From an uncultured Desulfobulbaceae bacterium (GTDB lineage Bacteria > Desulfobacterota > Desulfobulbia > Desulfobulbales > Desulfocapsaceae), in assembly GCA_937910875.1 (NCBI GenBank), contig CALENA010000053.1, positions 27,759 through 91,758 of the forward strand: a stretch of DNA of 64,000 nt. Direction: 5' to 3'. The position numbers were made by a program, and so were the translations under genes. Of the stretch, positions 38,264 through 47,856 are shown in pieces. The notes below the pieces were generated by a model. The model saw nothing but the letters and a program-made list of their open reading frames with translations. It was not told the origin of the DNA and searched no databases. Numbering within the stretch: the first letter of the stretch is position 1; every line of letters starts with the position of its first letter.

Positions 38264-38899
38264 CTACCAGGTGCGAACAGGACCGGTATCGATATGGACA
38301 AAATTTGATTTGGGATAATAGCCGACCCCGCCCCGCCGCAGCGACCGGGCGACGTTGCGCAACTCGCGGGTCGAAAGCCCGGGCAGACGAATATCAAGGG
38401 CCTGGCCGGTCATGTGATAACTGTGGCGGGCCACCCCACGACTGGTCTTGCGCAGCATGGCATTGGTCTTGGGCGAACGATAGCCGGACAGGACCTCAAA
38501 GACATCACTATGATCACAGGCGTACTGAATGTCGGCCAGGGTCTCAATCAGGTCCAGATCGATAGTATGCTGTTCACCGGTCCGGTGGTCTCGAAGAAAC
38601 TTCTGGACCTGCCCCAGAGAGTTGTCATTCCGCTGACGGCCAAGCCGGGTAAAGAGCTCCAGACGCTCACCCGTATGCGGATTATGGAGGGTAATTGCCT
38701 TTTTTCTGGCCCTGAGCTTGGTCTCAATGGTCAACAGACGGCGCTGATCCTGCTTTTTCTTTTCCATCTCTGCCTTGAGCACCGGCACCGCCAGACTCTG
38801 CAGCGGGGCAGCTACCCACAAGGCACCAACCAGCTGAGCCGAAACCGTCAGAAAACGGCGCCGACTCAGGCACGACACTCCTTCAAGAGATTCCTTCAT
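38264..38899 (-). CDS. YcbK-like (DUF882) Tat-exported peptidase of the M15 type
   Basis: This is a 211-residue exported protein. Seen: a twin-arginine signal (SRRRFL, residues 12-17, then a hydrophobic stretch), and a C-terminal M15A/DUF882 domain with zinc ligands in HSYHMTGQALDIRL and FVHIDTG. Members are murein-related peptidases such as YcbK (MepK), which cleaves cross-links made by L,D-transpeptidases. It lies directly downstream of such a transpeptidase, which supports this role. Confidence 0.85.
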   Translation of the reverse strand: MKESLEGVSCLSRRRFLTVSAQLVGALWVAAPLQSLAVPVLKAEMEKKKQDQRRLLTIETKLRARKKAITLHNPHTGERLELFTRLGRQRNDNSLGQVQKFLRDHRTGEQHTIDLDLIETLADIQYACDHSDVFEVLSGYRSPKTNAMLRKTSRGVARHSYHMTGQALDIRLPGLSTRELRNVARSLRRGGVGYYPKSNFVHIDTGPVRTW

Positions 38900-38937
38900 A
38901 ACACAATGACTGATAATGGTAATTCATCGAATGGACA

Positions 38938-40659
38938 TCATTGGCCATCCCCAAAATTCCCGTTTGAATTCTCGATTTCCTTCCCGTTCAGGTTCCCGGT
39001 TGGCGACATCACCGGAAACAGGGCCTCAACCAGACGTTGATCACGACCATAAATATCTTTATTTAAATGAAAAGAACCTTCCTTGTCAAGCCATGTTGTC
39101 TGATAAGTAATATGAACCGGCAGAGGGTCCGGGGTCGTGATAATCGCATTGCCACCCTGGGCCAGCACCTCCTCGACCCGTTCCCGGTCCCAACCGGTTC
39201 GCTCTCCATCCAAAACAAAACCAGCTAGATCAATAGGATAGCTGACACGAACACAGCCATGGCTGAAGCCCCGTTCGGCCCGGTTAAAGAGCTGTCTGGA
39301 CGGAGTATCATGGAGATAGATATCATAATGGTTGGGAAAAACAAATTTTGCCCGCCCGAGGGCATTCCAGGGTCCGGGGTCCTGACGAAGCTTAAAGCGC
39401 ACCATTTCCTCGGGTGTGACCTTTTTCCAGTTAATGGCCGTTGAGACCAACTCCCGGGCGTCACGGCCCCAACCTGAAAAAAGACGGATATGACGTTTGT
39501 CCAGAATCCTGGCATCCCGCTGCAGTTTTGGCAGATACTCATCGCGGGCAATGGACGGCGGCAGGGTCCAGTAGGGATTCAGCTCCACATACTTGATAGA
39601 ATCACTGAAAACAGGGGTCTGGTTCTGCTTCTGACCGACGATGACCGCCATGTCCAGTTTGACCTCGCCACCCGCCACGGCCAGCAGATGATAATTGGCA
39701 ATGTTGACCAGAAGATAGCGTTCGCCCAGTTCATGCTCCTGCCAGCGCCAACGCTCCATGTTCAGGACGATGCGACGAATCACCTCATCCACCGGGATAT
39801 TCATGGCCAGCCGAGTCTGGTGGCCGACTTCTCCGTCACTGGCCAGCCCGTGCCGCTCCTGGAAACGGCGTACGGCCCGTTCCAGTTTTTTATCAAAATA
39901 ATTTCCAGGAAAAAGTCCCGCTTCCAGATCACCACTGGCCAGCAGACGGGCTCGCACGGCTGGAATACGCTTGTCCTGATCGTCAGGCCGGATGGTCGGG
40001 CCAGCCGGGATCTTGCGCCAGCCTCCCTCGGCCGCCAGCAGCCGATAATGGGCCAACATCTTTTTCAGGCCTTTGTAATAGCGGTGTGGCGGAGACAATG
40101 CGTTCAGATAGACCCTCAGGTCAGCCACGGCCAGGACCTCGCTCATCACCGCGACACTGTCAAACTGCTCGTTGCCGGCCTCGGCAAAAAGCGTGGGATC
40201 AACAAGCAGGGGCCGAATCCGGCCATAGCGACTATCATGAATATAGTTGAGCAGACCACGGGTCAGCAAGACATCCAGACGGGCCAGAGCCCCGGGATCA
40301 CGGCCCGACCATTCCTGACCGATCTCCAGAACCCCGTAATCTTCAGGTTCAAGTCCATCTTCTGCGGCCTGTTCCAGGAAAGAGCGGATAACCTGGGCCC
40401 GTACGCCTGGACCGTTGGAATCCACCCACAGGGGTTTGGCATCATGCTGATTATAGACCGCGCTGATATGGACGTTCTCCCGGCCCGGCAGGGGCAGCGG
40501 CGTCTGGTCAACCAGCGGGAGGATGGTCAGGCGGTTTTCCAGTTCCTGGACCAGGGCAATGCCCAGCTCAGTTCCACTGACAGCTGCCGCCGGTCGAACG
40601 ACAACGAGCAGGCCGACGCACAACAGACTGAATTGAAAAACAAATTTTGCAATCGACAT
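38938..40659 (-). CDS. ycbB: YcbB/LdtD-type L,D-transpeptidase
   Basis: This 573-residue periplasmic enzyme forms 3-3 peptidoglycan cross-links. Seen: a signal peptide (about 1-26), the large YcbB scaffold domain (NYIHDSRYGRIRP), a peptidoglycan-binding repeat (LERAVRRFQERHGLASDGEV, about 245-265) and the YkuD catalytic domain with the active-site cysteine in FSHGCVRVSYP (about residue 480). It starts the two-gene operon with the YcbK-like peptidase. Confidence 0.93.
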   Translation of the reverse strand: MSIAKFVFQFSLLCVGLLVVVRPAAAVSGTELGIALVQELENRLTILPLVDQTPLPLPGRENVHISAVYNQHDAKPLWVDSNGPGVRAQVIRSFLEQAAEDGLEPEDYGVLEIGQEWSGRDPGALARLDVLLTRGLLNYIHDSRYGRIRPLLVDPTLFAEAGNEQFDSVAVMSEVLAVADLRVYLNALSPPHRYYKGLKKMLAHYRLLAAEGGWRKIPAGPTIRPDDQDKRIPAVRARLLASGDLEAGLFPGNYFDKKLERAVRRFQERHGLASDGEVGHQTRLAMNIPVDEVIRRIVLNMERWRWQEHELGERYLLVNIANYHLLAVAGGEVKLDMAVIVGQKQNQTPVFSDSIKYVELNPYWTLPPSIARDEYLPKLQRDARILDKRHIRLFSGWGRDARELVSTAINWKKVTPEEMVRFKLRQDPGPWNALGRAKFVFPNHYDIYLHDTPSRQLFNRAERGFSHGCVRVSYPIDLAGFVLDGERTGWDRERVEEVLAQGGNAIITTPDPLPVHITYQTTWLDKEGSFHLNKDIYGRDQRLVEALFPVMSPTGNLNGKEIENSNGNFGDGQ

Positions 40660-40938
40660 ATATTTTCGTCAAGAAGAAATGATCCGCTCAGGCCAGTTCA
40701 GAATGAACCTTAATGCGATCGATCACCATAGCAGAGCGCAAGCCAAACAACAAGAAAGGAAAAAATCCTAATCCCATAAATCTGTGCTGCCGACCCTGAT
40801 AAACCAATAACAATTTTCACCTACCGGAAGTAGTGTTTTTTTTCAGAGACGGCCATGCATATGGTATGCTTACTGAGAAAAACAGGGCAGCAGGGGAGTC
40901 TCTCTCTCTTCATGTCAAGCCATCAGGCCTGGCCGTGC

Positions 40939-40967
40939 TTGAACATCAGCCATCTTTCCGGTATAAA
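40939..40967 (+). promoter_or_regulatory. sigma-70 type promoter of the propionate cluster
   Basis: TTGAAC (40939-40944), a 17-bp spacer and TATAAA (40962-40967) precede prpE by about 64 bases. It is the best promoter in the 371-base divergent gap 40660-41030; the rest of the gap holds A-rich tracts and no gene. Confidence 0.6.
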
Positions 40968-41030
40968 AAAAGATCAACATGCAATAATACCTTTTTCAGC
41001 ATCCGCACTATCGAACCAAGGGAGCACTCC

Positions 41031-42923
41031 ATGGGCAAACTGAACGACCTTTTCACAGAGAGCATCAATACCCCTGAGACCTTCTGGGCCGAGGCCGCCC
41101 GGGGAATTGAGTGGAACAAGACCTGGGACAAGATCCTGGACAACTCCCGCCCCCCTTTCTCCCAGTGGTTTGCAGGAGCAACGCTCAACACCTGTTACAA
41201 TGCCGTTGATCGTCATGTGGCTCAGGGCCGTGGCGCCCAGACCGCCATCATCTACGACAGTCCGGTCACAGACACCATCCGCAAAATCAGCTATGCCGAA
41301 CTCCAGGACCAGGTGGCCCGTTTTGCCGGGGTCCTGCAGGGTCAGGGCGTCAGTAAGGGCGACACGGTAATCATCTACATGCCCATGATCCCGGAGGCGG
41401 CCGTGGCCATGCTCGCCTGCGCCCGGATCGGCGCCGTCCATTCCGTGGTCTTCGGCGGATTTGCCGCCAATGAGCTGGCCCTGCGGATTGATCACGCCCA
41501 GCCCAAGGTCCTGGTCACCGCCTCAGGCGCCATCGAGGGCAAAAAAATCCTGGCCTATAAACCACTGGTGGACCGGGCCATCGAGCTCTCCAGCCACCAG
41601 CCCGAACACTGCATCGTCTTCCAGCGCGACTTTGTCCAGGCCGAACTGCGGCCCGGCCGTGACCTCGACTGGCAGGCACTGGCCTCTGCCGCCAGCCCGG
41701 TAGACTGCGTCAGCGTCGCGGCTACCGATCCCCTCTACATCCTCTACACCTCCGGGACCACCGGCATGCCCAAGGGCGTCATGCGCGACAACGGCGGCCA
41801 CGCCGTGGCCCTGCACTGGTCCATGAAAAACATCTACGATATCGATGCTGGCGACGTCTTCTGGTCGGCCTCGGATGTGGGCTGGGTGGTGGGCCATTCC
41901 TACATCGTCTACGGCCCCCTGCTCAAAGGAGCGACCACCATCATATACGAGGGCAAGCCCATCGGCACGCCGGACGCCGGTGCCTTCTGGCGGGTGATCT
42001 CCGAACATCGGGTCAAGGCCCTGTTCACCGCGCCCACGGCCTTCCGGGCCATCAAGAAAGAAGATCCCCAGGGCGAGTTGATCAAAAAATATGATCTGAG
42101 CTCATTTGAGGCCCTGTATCTGGCCGGAGAACGGCTCGACCCCGACACCTACCACTGGGCCTGCGGGCTGCTGCAGATCCCGGTCATCGACCACTGGTGG
42201 CAGACCGAGACCGGCTGGGCCATTGTTGCCAACTGTCGCGGCATCGAAGAGATGCCGGTCAAGGCCGGCTCACCCACTCGTCCGGTCCCGGGCTTTGATG
42301 TCCGCGTGCTCGACAACGAGGGCAAAGAGGCCCCCGCCGGCCAGGAGGGCAACATTGTCATCAAACTGCCCCTGCCGCCCGGGACCCTGGCCACCCTGTG
42401 GCGGAACGAGGAACGCTTTGTCAAATCCTACATGACCGCCTTCCCCGGCTACTATGAAACCAGCGATGGAGGCTATATCGACAAAGACGGCTATGTCTTT
42501 GTCATGGGAAGGATGGACGACGTGATCAACATCGCCGGCCACCGCCTGTCCACCGGGGCCATGGAAGAGGTGATCTCCACCCATCAGGATATTGCCGAAT
42601 GCGCGGTCATCGGGGTTGATGACCAGCTCAAGGGCCAGCAGCCGGTTGGGCTCTTCGTCCTCAAGGCCGGGGTTGAACGTGACCCCGAGGAGATCAAGAC
42701 AGAACTGGTCAAGATGGTGCGCGAGGCCATCGGCCCCATTGCCTGTTTTCGCCAGTCCTCACCGGTTGCCCGGCTGCCCAAGACCCGGAGCGGCAAGATC
42801 CTGCGCGGGACCATGCGCTCCATCGCCAATGGCAAGGAATACCGGATGCCATCGACCATCGATGATTCGACCTCGCTGGACGAGATCAACACCACCTTGA
42901 AAGGAATGGGATATCCCCGGTGA
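41031..42923 (+). CDS. prpE: propionyl-CoA synthetase (AMP-forming)
   Basis: This 630-residue acyl-CoA synthetase activates propionate (or acetate) with ATP and CoA. Seen: the AMP-binding motif YTSGTTGMPKGV (about 238-249), the PrpE-like block RDNGGHAVALHWSMKNIYD, WWQTETGW, GYYETSDGGYIDKDGY, and the catalytic lysine in RSGKILRG (about 587). The close match to PrpE rather than Acs, and the methylmalonyl-CoA genes downstream, favour propionate. The ATG at 41031 has a GGGAG Shine-Dalgarno; upstream in-frame ATGs are not used. Confidence 0.9.
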   Translation: MGKLNDLFTESINTPETFWAEAARGIEWNKTWDKILDNSRPPFSQWFAGATLNTCYNAVDRHVAQGRGAQTAIIYDSPVTDTIRKISYAELQDQVARFAGVLQGQGVSKGDTVIIYMPMIPEAAVAMLACARIGAVHSVVFGGFAANELALRIDHAQPKVLVTASGAIEGKKILAYKPLVDRAIELSSHQPEHCIVFQRDFVQAELRPGRDLDWQALASAASPVDCVSVAATDPLYILYTSGTTGMPKGVMRDNGGHAVALHWSMKNIYDIDAGDVFWSASDVGWVVGHSYIVYGPLLKGATTIIYEGKPIGTPDAGAFWRVISEHRVKALFTAPTAFRAIKKEDPQGELIKKYDLSSFEALYLAGERLDPDTYHWACGLLQIPVIDHWWQTETGWAIVANCRGIEEMPVKAGSPTRPVPGFDVRVLDNEGKEAPAGQEGNIVIKLPLPPGTLATLWRNEERFVKSYMTAFPGYYETSDGGYIDKDGYVFVMGRMDDVINIAGHRLSTGAMEEVISTHQDIAECAVIGVDDQLKGQQPVGLFVLKAGVERDPEEIKTELVKMVREAIGPIACFRQSSPVARLPKTRSGKILRGTMRSIANGKEYRMPSTIDDSTSLDEINTTLKGMGYPR

Positions 42924-42951
42924 CAGGTCTCAGGACACCGGGGACAAAAGA

Positions 42952-42983
42952 GAAGAAACAGCGGCTGCCCCAGCTGTTTCTTC
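42952..42983 (+). terminator. hairpin between prpE and sucC
   Basis: GAAGAAACAGC (42952-42962) pairs perfectly with GCTGTTTCTTC (42973-42983). No T-run follows. It may attenuate or protect the prpE message rather than fully end it. Confidence 0.45.
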
Positions 42984-43009
42984 ATCGATTGAGCTCTCAG
43001 GAATAATCC

Positions 43010-44173
43010 ATGCATCTCCACGAATATCAGGCCAAAGCGTTGTTCCGTGAAGTTGGCATCCCGGTCCCTGATGGCCAGGTCATTGACGAACCTCGCCAAC
43101 TGCTGCCGCTCATCGACGAGTTGGGCCTGCCGCTGGTGATCAAGGCCCAGGTTCTGGCCGGGGGCCGGGGCAAGGGCGGCGGCGTCCGTCTGGTTCGGAC
43201 TGCAAGCGAGGCCCAGGCGGCAGCGACCGAGATCCTGGGCATGGAACTGGTCACGGCCCAGACAGGCGACCAAGGGAAAACCGTGCGCAAGGTCATGGTG
43301 GAGCAGGGCATTGATATCACCCGTGAGCTCTACCTTTCCCTGCTCATCGACCGGGACCGGGCAGAGATCGTGATCATTGGCAGCCAGGATGGCGGCATGG
43401 CCATCGAGGAAGTGGCCGCCCGCAGCCCGGAGAGGATCATCCGCGTTCAGGTCAATCCCCTGATCGGACTCCAGGGTTATCACCTCCGCCAACTGGCCTT
43501 CGGCCTTGAACTCTCCCCGCAACTCAGCCGGGAACTGGCCAGCCTGCTCCAGAAGCTCTATCCCTTTTTCATGACGTACGACTGCAGCCAGCTGGAGATC
43601 AATCCACTGGTTGTCACCAGCACAGGCCAGCTCCTGGCCGTGGATGCCAAGGTCGAGATCGACTCCAACAGCCTCTATCGCCACCCGGAACTTGCGGCCC
43701 TGGCCGAACCGGACGACCAGGACCCTCTGGAGGCCGAGGCCCGGGCCATCGGCCTTAACTACATCCGCCTGGACGGAACCATCGGCACCATTGTCAACGG
43801 GGCCGGTCTGGCCATGGCCACCATGGATTTGATCAAACAGGCCGGGGCCGAACCGGCCAACTTTCTTGATGTGGGCGGCGGCGCCAGCGCCGAGATGATC
43901 GAAAAGGGCTTCAGGCTCCTGCTCAGCGACCAGCGGGTCAGGGCCATCTTCATCAACATCTTCGGTGGCATCCTCCGCTGCGATGCCCTGGCCCGGGGCG
44001 TGGTCCAGGCAGCCCGAAGCACTGGCCTTACTCTGCCGGTGATCGTCCGCATGGAGGGCACCAATGTGGACGAGGGTCGCCGCATTCTCGCCGAGTCCGG
44101 CCTGACCCTGACCATTGTCTCCACCCTCACCGATGCCGTCCGCGAACTGACCAATCTGAAGGACCTGCAATGA
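43010..44173 (+). CDS. sucC: succinyl-CoA synthetase beta subunit
   Basis: This 387-residue subunit contains the ATP-grasp domain and succinate site. With SucD it interconverts succinyl-CoA and succinate with substrate-level phosphorylation. Seen: the start MHLHEYQAKALFREVGIPVP, the KAQVLAGGRGKGGGV loop, the ligand block YDCSQLEINPLVV and the C-terminal VGGGAS and NIFGGILRCD motifs. The length equals the E. coli enzyme. Its stop overlaps the start of the GlpQ-like gene (ATGA), an unusual insertion between sucC and sucD. Confidence 0.95.
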   Translation: MHLHEYQAKALFREVGIPVPDGQVIDEPRQLLPLIDELGLPLVIKAQVLAGGRGKGGGVRLVRTASEAQAAATEILGMELVTAQTGDQGKTVRKVMVEQGIDITRELYLSLLIDRDRAEIVIIGSQDGGMAIEEVAARSPERIIRVQVNPLIGLQGYHLRQLAFGLELSPQLSRELASLLQKLYPFFMTYDCSQLEINPLVVTSTGQLLAVDAKVEIDSNSLYRHPELAALAEPDDQDPLEAEARAIGLNYIRLDGTIGTIVNGAGLAMATMDLIKQAGAEPANFLDVGGGASAEMIEKGFRLLLSDQRVRAIFINIFGGILRCDALARGVVQAARSTGLTLPVIVRMEGTNVDEGRRILAESGLTLTIVSTLTDAVRELTNLKDLQ

Positions 44174-45252
44174 AGCATACACAAACCTTTTTTCTGACCT
44201 GCCTGATCACCCTGCTCCTGACCCTGCCCCTCCAGGCCCAGGAACCACAGATTATTGCCGACCAGGGCCAGACAGGCGCCCTGCCCGCCCCGAGCCTGGC
44301 CGCACTCACTCTGGCTGCGGCCCTGGGCTGTGACGGGGCCCGGCTCGGTCTGGTCTTGAGTCAGGACAATCAGGTCATGGTCCTCTCCACGATCGATCTT
44401 GGCGGGATCACCGATGTCGCAACACGTTTTCCTGACCGGGCAAAGACCGAGAACAGCTTCCCGGCCTTTGCCCTTTCCCTGGCCGAACTCCGCCAGCTTG
44501 CCTGGCAGAGCGCCCCCCCCTATCACCACGGCCCGATCACCCTGAATGAGGTCCTGGCCCTGCAACGTCTGCTCAAAGACCGCCTGGGCCGAGACCTCAT
44601 CCTGAACCTGGAGCTGCGTCAGCCCCGGCAGCACCAGCTGGCCGGTCACGACCTCGCCCGGGCCGTGCTCGAGACCATCCGGGCTGCCGGCCACAGCGGA
44701 CGGGTGGATTCTCTTCGCCTGCAAAGCTATGATCATGAAGAACTCCGCCGCCTGCGCCAGGATCTGCTCCCGGAATACGGGCTGAATCTGGATCTGATCC
44801 AGCTCATCGATGACAACGATGGCCAGGAGGCCCAGGTCGAACAATGGGGGGTCTGGCTGCCCTACAACTATGACTGGATGTTGAGCCGCTCCGGCCTGCG
44901 TCTGCTGGCCACCCTGGTTCAGGGAATCGGCCTTGACCAGTCCCGGTTGGCTGATGCCTCCGGCACCCCGCTGCCCGGCGACACCCTCGCCGATCTCAAG
45001 ACCCTGGGGCTCACGCTTCAGGTCCGTGGACTTGACCAGGGACGACTGCCCTCTCATGCCCAGGATCTGACCCAACTGGCCGACCTGTTCACCACTCTGA
45101 TCCCGGCCGACAGCCTGATCACCGACAACTGCGGGCAGCTGGCCCAGGCCCGGCGCCAGCGCCTCTTGAATCCGCAGACCCAGAACATCAGGCCCCCAAT
45201 CGATCTCATCCCGGCTCCGGTCCCGTTGCCTGCGCCCTTTCTGCAACGCTGA
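44170..45252 (+). CDS. secreted GlpQ-like protein with all key catalytic residues replaced
   Basis: This 360-residue protein has a signal peptide (about 1-23, ending LQA) and full-length similarity to periplasmic glycerophosphodiester phosphodiesterase GlpQ: shared blocks [19 protein letters not shown] and a C-terminal [17 protein letters not shown]. The active site is gone: the AHRG start is ADQG, the PEHT block is PAPS, the metal-binding E-X-D is A-X-L in the [11 protein letters not shown] segment, and the HDHYLDR block is STIDLGG. It should fold but not hydrolyse. It overlaps sucC by four bases and ends 11 bases before sucD. The function is unknown. Confidence 0.8.
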   Translation: MKHTQTFFLTCLITLLLTLPLQAQEPQIIADQGQTGALPAPSLAALTLAAALGCDGARLGLVLSQDNQVMVLSTIDLGGITDVATRFPDRAKTENSFPAFALSLAELRQLAWQSAPPYHHGPITLNEVLALQRLLKDRLGRDLILNLELRQPRQHQLAGHDLARAVLETIRAAGHSGRVDSLRLQSYDHEELRRLRQDLLPEYGLNLDLIQLIDDNDGQEAQVEQWGVWLPYNYDWMLSRSGLRLLATLVQGIGLDQSRLADASGTPLPGDTLADLKTLGLTLQVRGLDQGRLPSHAQDLTQLADLFTTLIPADSLITDNCGQLAQARRQRLLNPQTQNIRPPIDLIPAPVPLPAPFLQR

Positions 45253-45263
45253 GCACTGAGCAT

Positions 45264-46148
45264 ATGGCCATTTTTGCTGATCATCACACCCGACTCCTGG
45301 TCCAGGGCATCACCGGCCGTGAGGGGTCCTTTCACACCCGGCAATGCCGCGACTACGGCAGCAATGTGGTGGCCGGAGTCACTCCGGGCAAGGGGGGCCA
45401 GGACCTGGATGGAATCCCGATTTTTAACACCGTGGCCACAGCCAGAACCGCGACCGGGGCCAACGCCTCCATGATCCTGGTTCCGCCCTCCTTTGCCGCC
45501 GACGCAATCATGGAGGCCATTGACGCCGGGATTGAATTGATCATCTGCATCACCGAGGGTGTCCCGGTCCTGGATATGCTCCGAATCAAACATTACCTGG
45601 CCCTGAAACCCTCCCGGCTCATCGGCCCCAACTGCCCGGGGATCATCAGCCCCGGGGCCTGCAAGATCGGGATCATGCCCGGGGCCATCCACACCCCGGG
45701 CGGCCCCATGGGCGTGGTCTCCCGCTCGGGGACACTGACCTATGAAGTGGTGCATCAGCTGAGCCTGGTCGGTCTTGGCCAGTCCAGCTGTATCGGAATC
45801 GGCGGCGACCCGATCATCGGTATCACCTTCATCGACTGCCTCCAGGCCTTTGAGGCCGATCCTGAAACCCGGGGCGTGGTTCTGGTGGGTGAGATCGGCG
45901 GCAATGCCGAAGAAGAGGCAGCACTCTGGATCAAGGCCCATATGAGCAAGCCGGTGATCGGCTTTATTGCCGGGCTTACGGCCCCACCAGGCCGCCGCAT
46001 GGGCCATGCCGGGGCCATTGTCAGCCACGGCATGGGCACGGCCGCAGCCAAACTGATAGCCCTGCGCGAGGCCGAAGTCGAGGTCTGCGAACATCTGGGT
46101 GAGCTGGGAGAGGTCTGCGCCCGGGTTATGGCCCAGACAGCGATGTAG
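45264..46148 (+). CDS. sucD: succinyl-CoA synthetase alpha subunit
   Basis: This 294-residue subunit binds CoA and carries the phosphohistidine. Seen: the CoA-binding Rossmann motif ([20 protein letters not shown]), the [11 protein letters not shown] block, [19 protein letters not shown], and the active histidine in RMGHAGAI near residue 248. The following SHGMGTA varies the usual SGGKGTA. It follows the GlpQ-like gene and ends before a 344-base gap containing a long palindrome and a dispersed repeat. Confidence 0.94.
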   Translation: MAIFADHHTRLLVQGITGREGSFHTRQCRDYGSNVVAGVTPGKGGQDLDGIPIFNTVATARTATGANASMILVPPSFAADAIMEAIDAGIELIICITEGVPVLDMLRIKHYLALKPSRLIGPNCPGIISPGACKIGIMPGAIHTPGGPMGVVSRSGTLTYEVVHQLSLVGLGQSSCIGIGGDPIIGITFIDCLQAFEADPETRGVVLVGEIGGNAEEEAALWIKAHMSKPVIGFIAGLTAPPGRRMGHAGAIVSHGMGTAAAKLIALREAEVEVCEHLGELGEVCARVMAQTAM

Positions 46149-46224
46149 AGAGGGTTGCGACTGATCGCGATTTTATAATACAGGTTTATGGTGGTGAGCT
46201 TGGTTACGGGAGTGAGCTTGGCCC

Positions 46225-46332
46225 GGTGGGAGCAGGAAGGTCCCTGGCCAGCTACGCTCCGCCCGAAACATGAACGACTTATCAGTCGCCCATGTTTCAG
46301 ATACGCCGGCCAGGGACCTTCCTGCTCCCACC
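46225..46332. repeat. long nested palindrome (25-bp perfect arms)
   Basis: Arms 46225-46249 and 46308-46332 are perfect reverse complements. Inside are GAAACATG/CATGTTTC (46265-46272, 46291-46298) and CGAC/GTCG (46275-46278, 46285-46288). As RNA or cruciform this is a very stable hairpin of 108 bases. The left flank contains a partly duplicated GTGAGCTTGG sequence. A diverged relative lies at 49516-49585. No T-run follows, so it is not a standard terminator. Confidence 0.9.
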
Positions 46333-46363
46333 TCTTTCCATTCCTGGTCGAACAAGTAGATTT

Positions 46364-46455
46364 ATGGTTGGATCAATATGGCCAGCCACAACCAACCGTG
46401 AAAGTTCTTTCCTTCGGCATGGCCAATGATGGTCTCCGATGAACTTTCGAATAAA
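46364..46455 (+). repeat. dispersed two-hairpin intergenic repeat, copy 2
   Basis: This copy has hairpin I as GGTTGG/CCAGCC (one G-T pair) and the only perfect hairpin II outer stem, GAAAGTTC/GAACTTTC, with inner TCGG/CCGA. A short frame starts at GTG 46398 and stops at TGA 46440-46442. It ends 37 bases before the small mutase subunit gene. Confidence 0.85.
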
Positions 46456-46492
46456 ACCCGGCAATCATGCACGCTAACAACTCTTCGAAATT

Positions 46493-46918
46493 ATGAGCAC
46501 AACCACACCGCACAGAGTCCTGATCGCCAAACCCGGCCTCGACGGCCATGACCGGGGCGCCAAATTCATTGCCCGGGCCCTGCGCGATCATGGCTTTGAG
46601 GTGATCTACACCGGTATCCGCCGCAGTCCGGAAGAAATCGCGGCCGCGGCCATCCAGGAAGATGTGGCGGCCATCGGCCTCTCCTCCCTGTCAGGGGCCC
46701 ATCTCCGCCTCTTTCCAGCAGTCCTGACCGCCCTGAAAAATCAGGGCGCCGGTGACATCCCGGTCCTGGGCGGCGGGGTCATCCCGGATGAAGACATCAA
46801 GACCTTGCTGGCTGCCGGCCTGCACGCCATATTCACCCCCGGCACGCCGGCCGCGACCATCATCGAGGCCTTTCGTGCCGCCTGTCAAACAGGGTCCCAT
46901 TCGGACAGCGACGACTGA
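46493..46918 (+). CDS. mcmB: methylmalonyl-CoA mutase small (B12-binding) subunit
   Basis: This 141-residue protein is the cobalamin-binding half of a split methylmalonyl-CoA mutase. Seen: the base-off B12 motif D-X-H-X2-G in GLDGHDRG (D17, H19, G22), SSLSGAH and GGGVIPDEDI typical of the domain. It works with the large subunit encoded 0.9 kb downstream to interconvert (R)-methylmalonyl-CoA and succinyl-CoA. It lies two bases before meaB. Confidence 0.93.
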   Translation: MSTTTPHRVLIAKPGLDGHDRGAKFIARALRDHGFEVIYTGIRRSPEEIAAAAIQEDVAAIGLSSLSGAHLRLFPAVLTALKNQGAGDIPVLGGGVIPDEDIKTLLAAGLHAIFTPGTPAATIIEAFRAACQTGSHSDSDD

Positions 46919-46920
46919 CC

Positions 46921-47856
46921 ATGAAGACGGACGAGCTCCTGACCGGCTTGCGCAACCGCGATCCCCGGGCCATCGGCCGGATCATCTCCCAGGTGGAGAA
47001 CAACGGGCCGCAATGCCGGGCCATCCTGGCCGCTCTGGATCCAGCAGCCATGGACAGCACTCTGGTGCTGGGCATCACCGGTCCACCCGGGGCCGGGAAA
47101 TCAACCCTGACCGGCTGCCTGATCCGTCATCTGCGCGGACAAGGCAGCCGCCTGGGCATCATTGCCGTTGACCCCTCCTCACCCATCAGCGGCGGGGCCC
47201 TGCTCGGCGATCGCATCCGGATCATGGATCACGCCCTGGACCCTGACGTGATCGTCCGCTCCATGGCCAGTCGTGGTCGTCTGGGCGGGCTCTGTGCCAC
47301 GGCCGGGGCTGTCGTCCGTGTCCTGGCCGCGGCAGGCTGCGAAGTGATCCTCATTGAGACCGTGGGCGTCGGCCAGTCGGAAATGGATATCGTCCGCCTG
47401 GCCGACCTGACCTTGATGGTCATGGCCCCGGGCTTTGGCGATGACATCCAGGCCATGAAGGCCGGACTCCTGGAGGTGACCGACCTGCTGGTGGCCAACA
47501 AGGGTGATCAGCCGGGCAGCGAGGCCCTGTGTCTGGAAATGAGCGCCGCCTTCCGCGACCGCAGCCGGGCCGACGGGATCGAGCGGGTGATCCAGACCGT
47601 GGCTGCCCAGAATAAAGGGACAAGCACCCTGATGAACCAGATCAACACCCTCAATGCTCGTCACCTGGAGATCGGCATTCGGGCGACACGACGACAGCAG
47701 TCGCAGGAAATCGAGACCCTGGACTGGTGCCTGGAACTCCTTCGGCCCCAGCTCCTTGCGGCCATCCGTGGCCACGAACAACCTCTTGACCCGCGTCTGC
47801 GGGCCGAGCAACTCATCACAGACAGGGATCATGACCGACAGCAACAGCCTCAGTGA
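46921..47856 (+). CDS. meaB: MeaB/ArgK-type GTPase, mutase chaperone
   Basis: This 311-residue G3E GTPase protects and reactivates methylmalonyl-CoA mutase by gating cobalamin loading. Seen: P-loop GPPGAGKST (53-61), the [23 protein letters not shown] block (here ending RIRIMDH), the ETVGVGQSE switch and the ANKGD base-recognition motif. It lies between the two mutase subunit genes, overlapping the large subunit start by 26 bases. Confidence 0.94.
   Translation: MKTDELLTGLRNRDPRAIGRIISQVENNGPQCRAILAALDPAAMDSTLVLGITGPPGAGKSTLTGCLIRHLRGQGSRLGIIAVDPSSPISGGALLGDRIRIMDHALDPDVIVRSMASRGRLGGLCATAGAVVRVLAAAGCEVILIETVGVGQSEMDIVRLADLTLMVMAPGFGDDIQAMKAGLLEVTDLLVANKGDQPGSEALCLEMSAAFRDRSRADGIERVIQTVAAQNKGTSTLMNQINTLNARHLEIGIRATRRQQSQEIETLDWCLELLRPQLLAAIRGHEQPLDPRLRAEQLITDRDHDRQQQPQ

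Noticed and set aside
42584..44182. 532-codon minus-strand open frame opposite sucC and the end of prpE
   Set aside because: It is a shadow of high-GC coding sequence; sucC on the plus strand is unambiguous.
46149..46492. Cobalamin riboswitch before the B12-dependent mutase genes
   Set aside because: The gap holds the long palindrome and repeat copy 2; no B12-box or typical riboswitch core was recognised.
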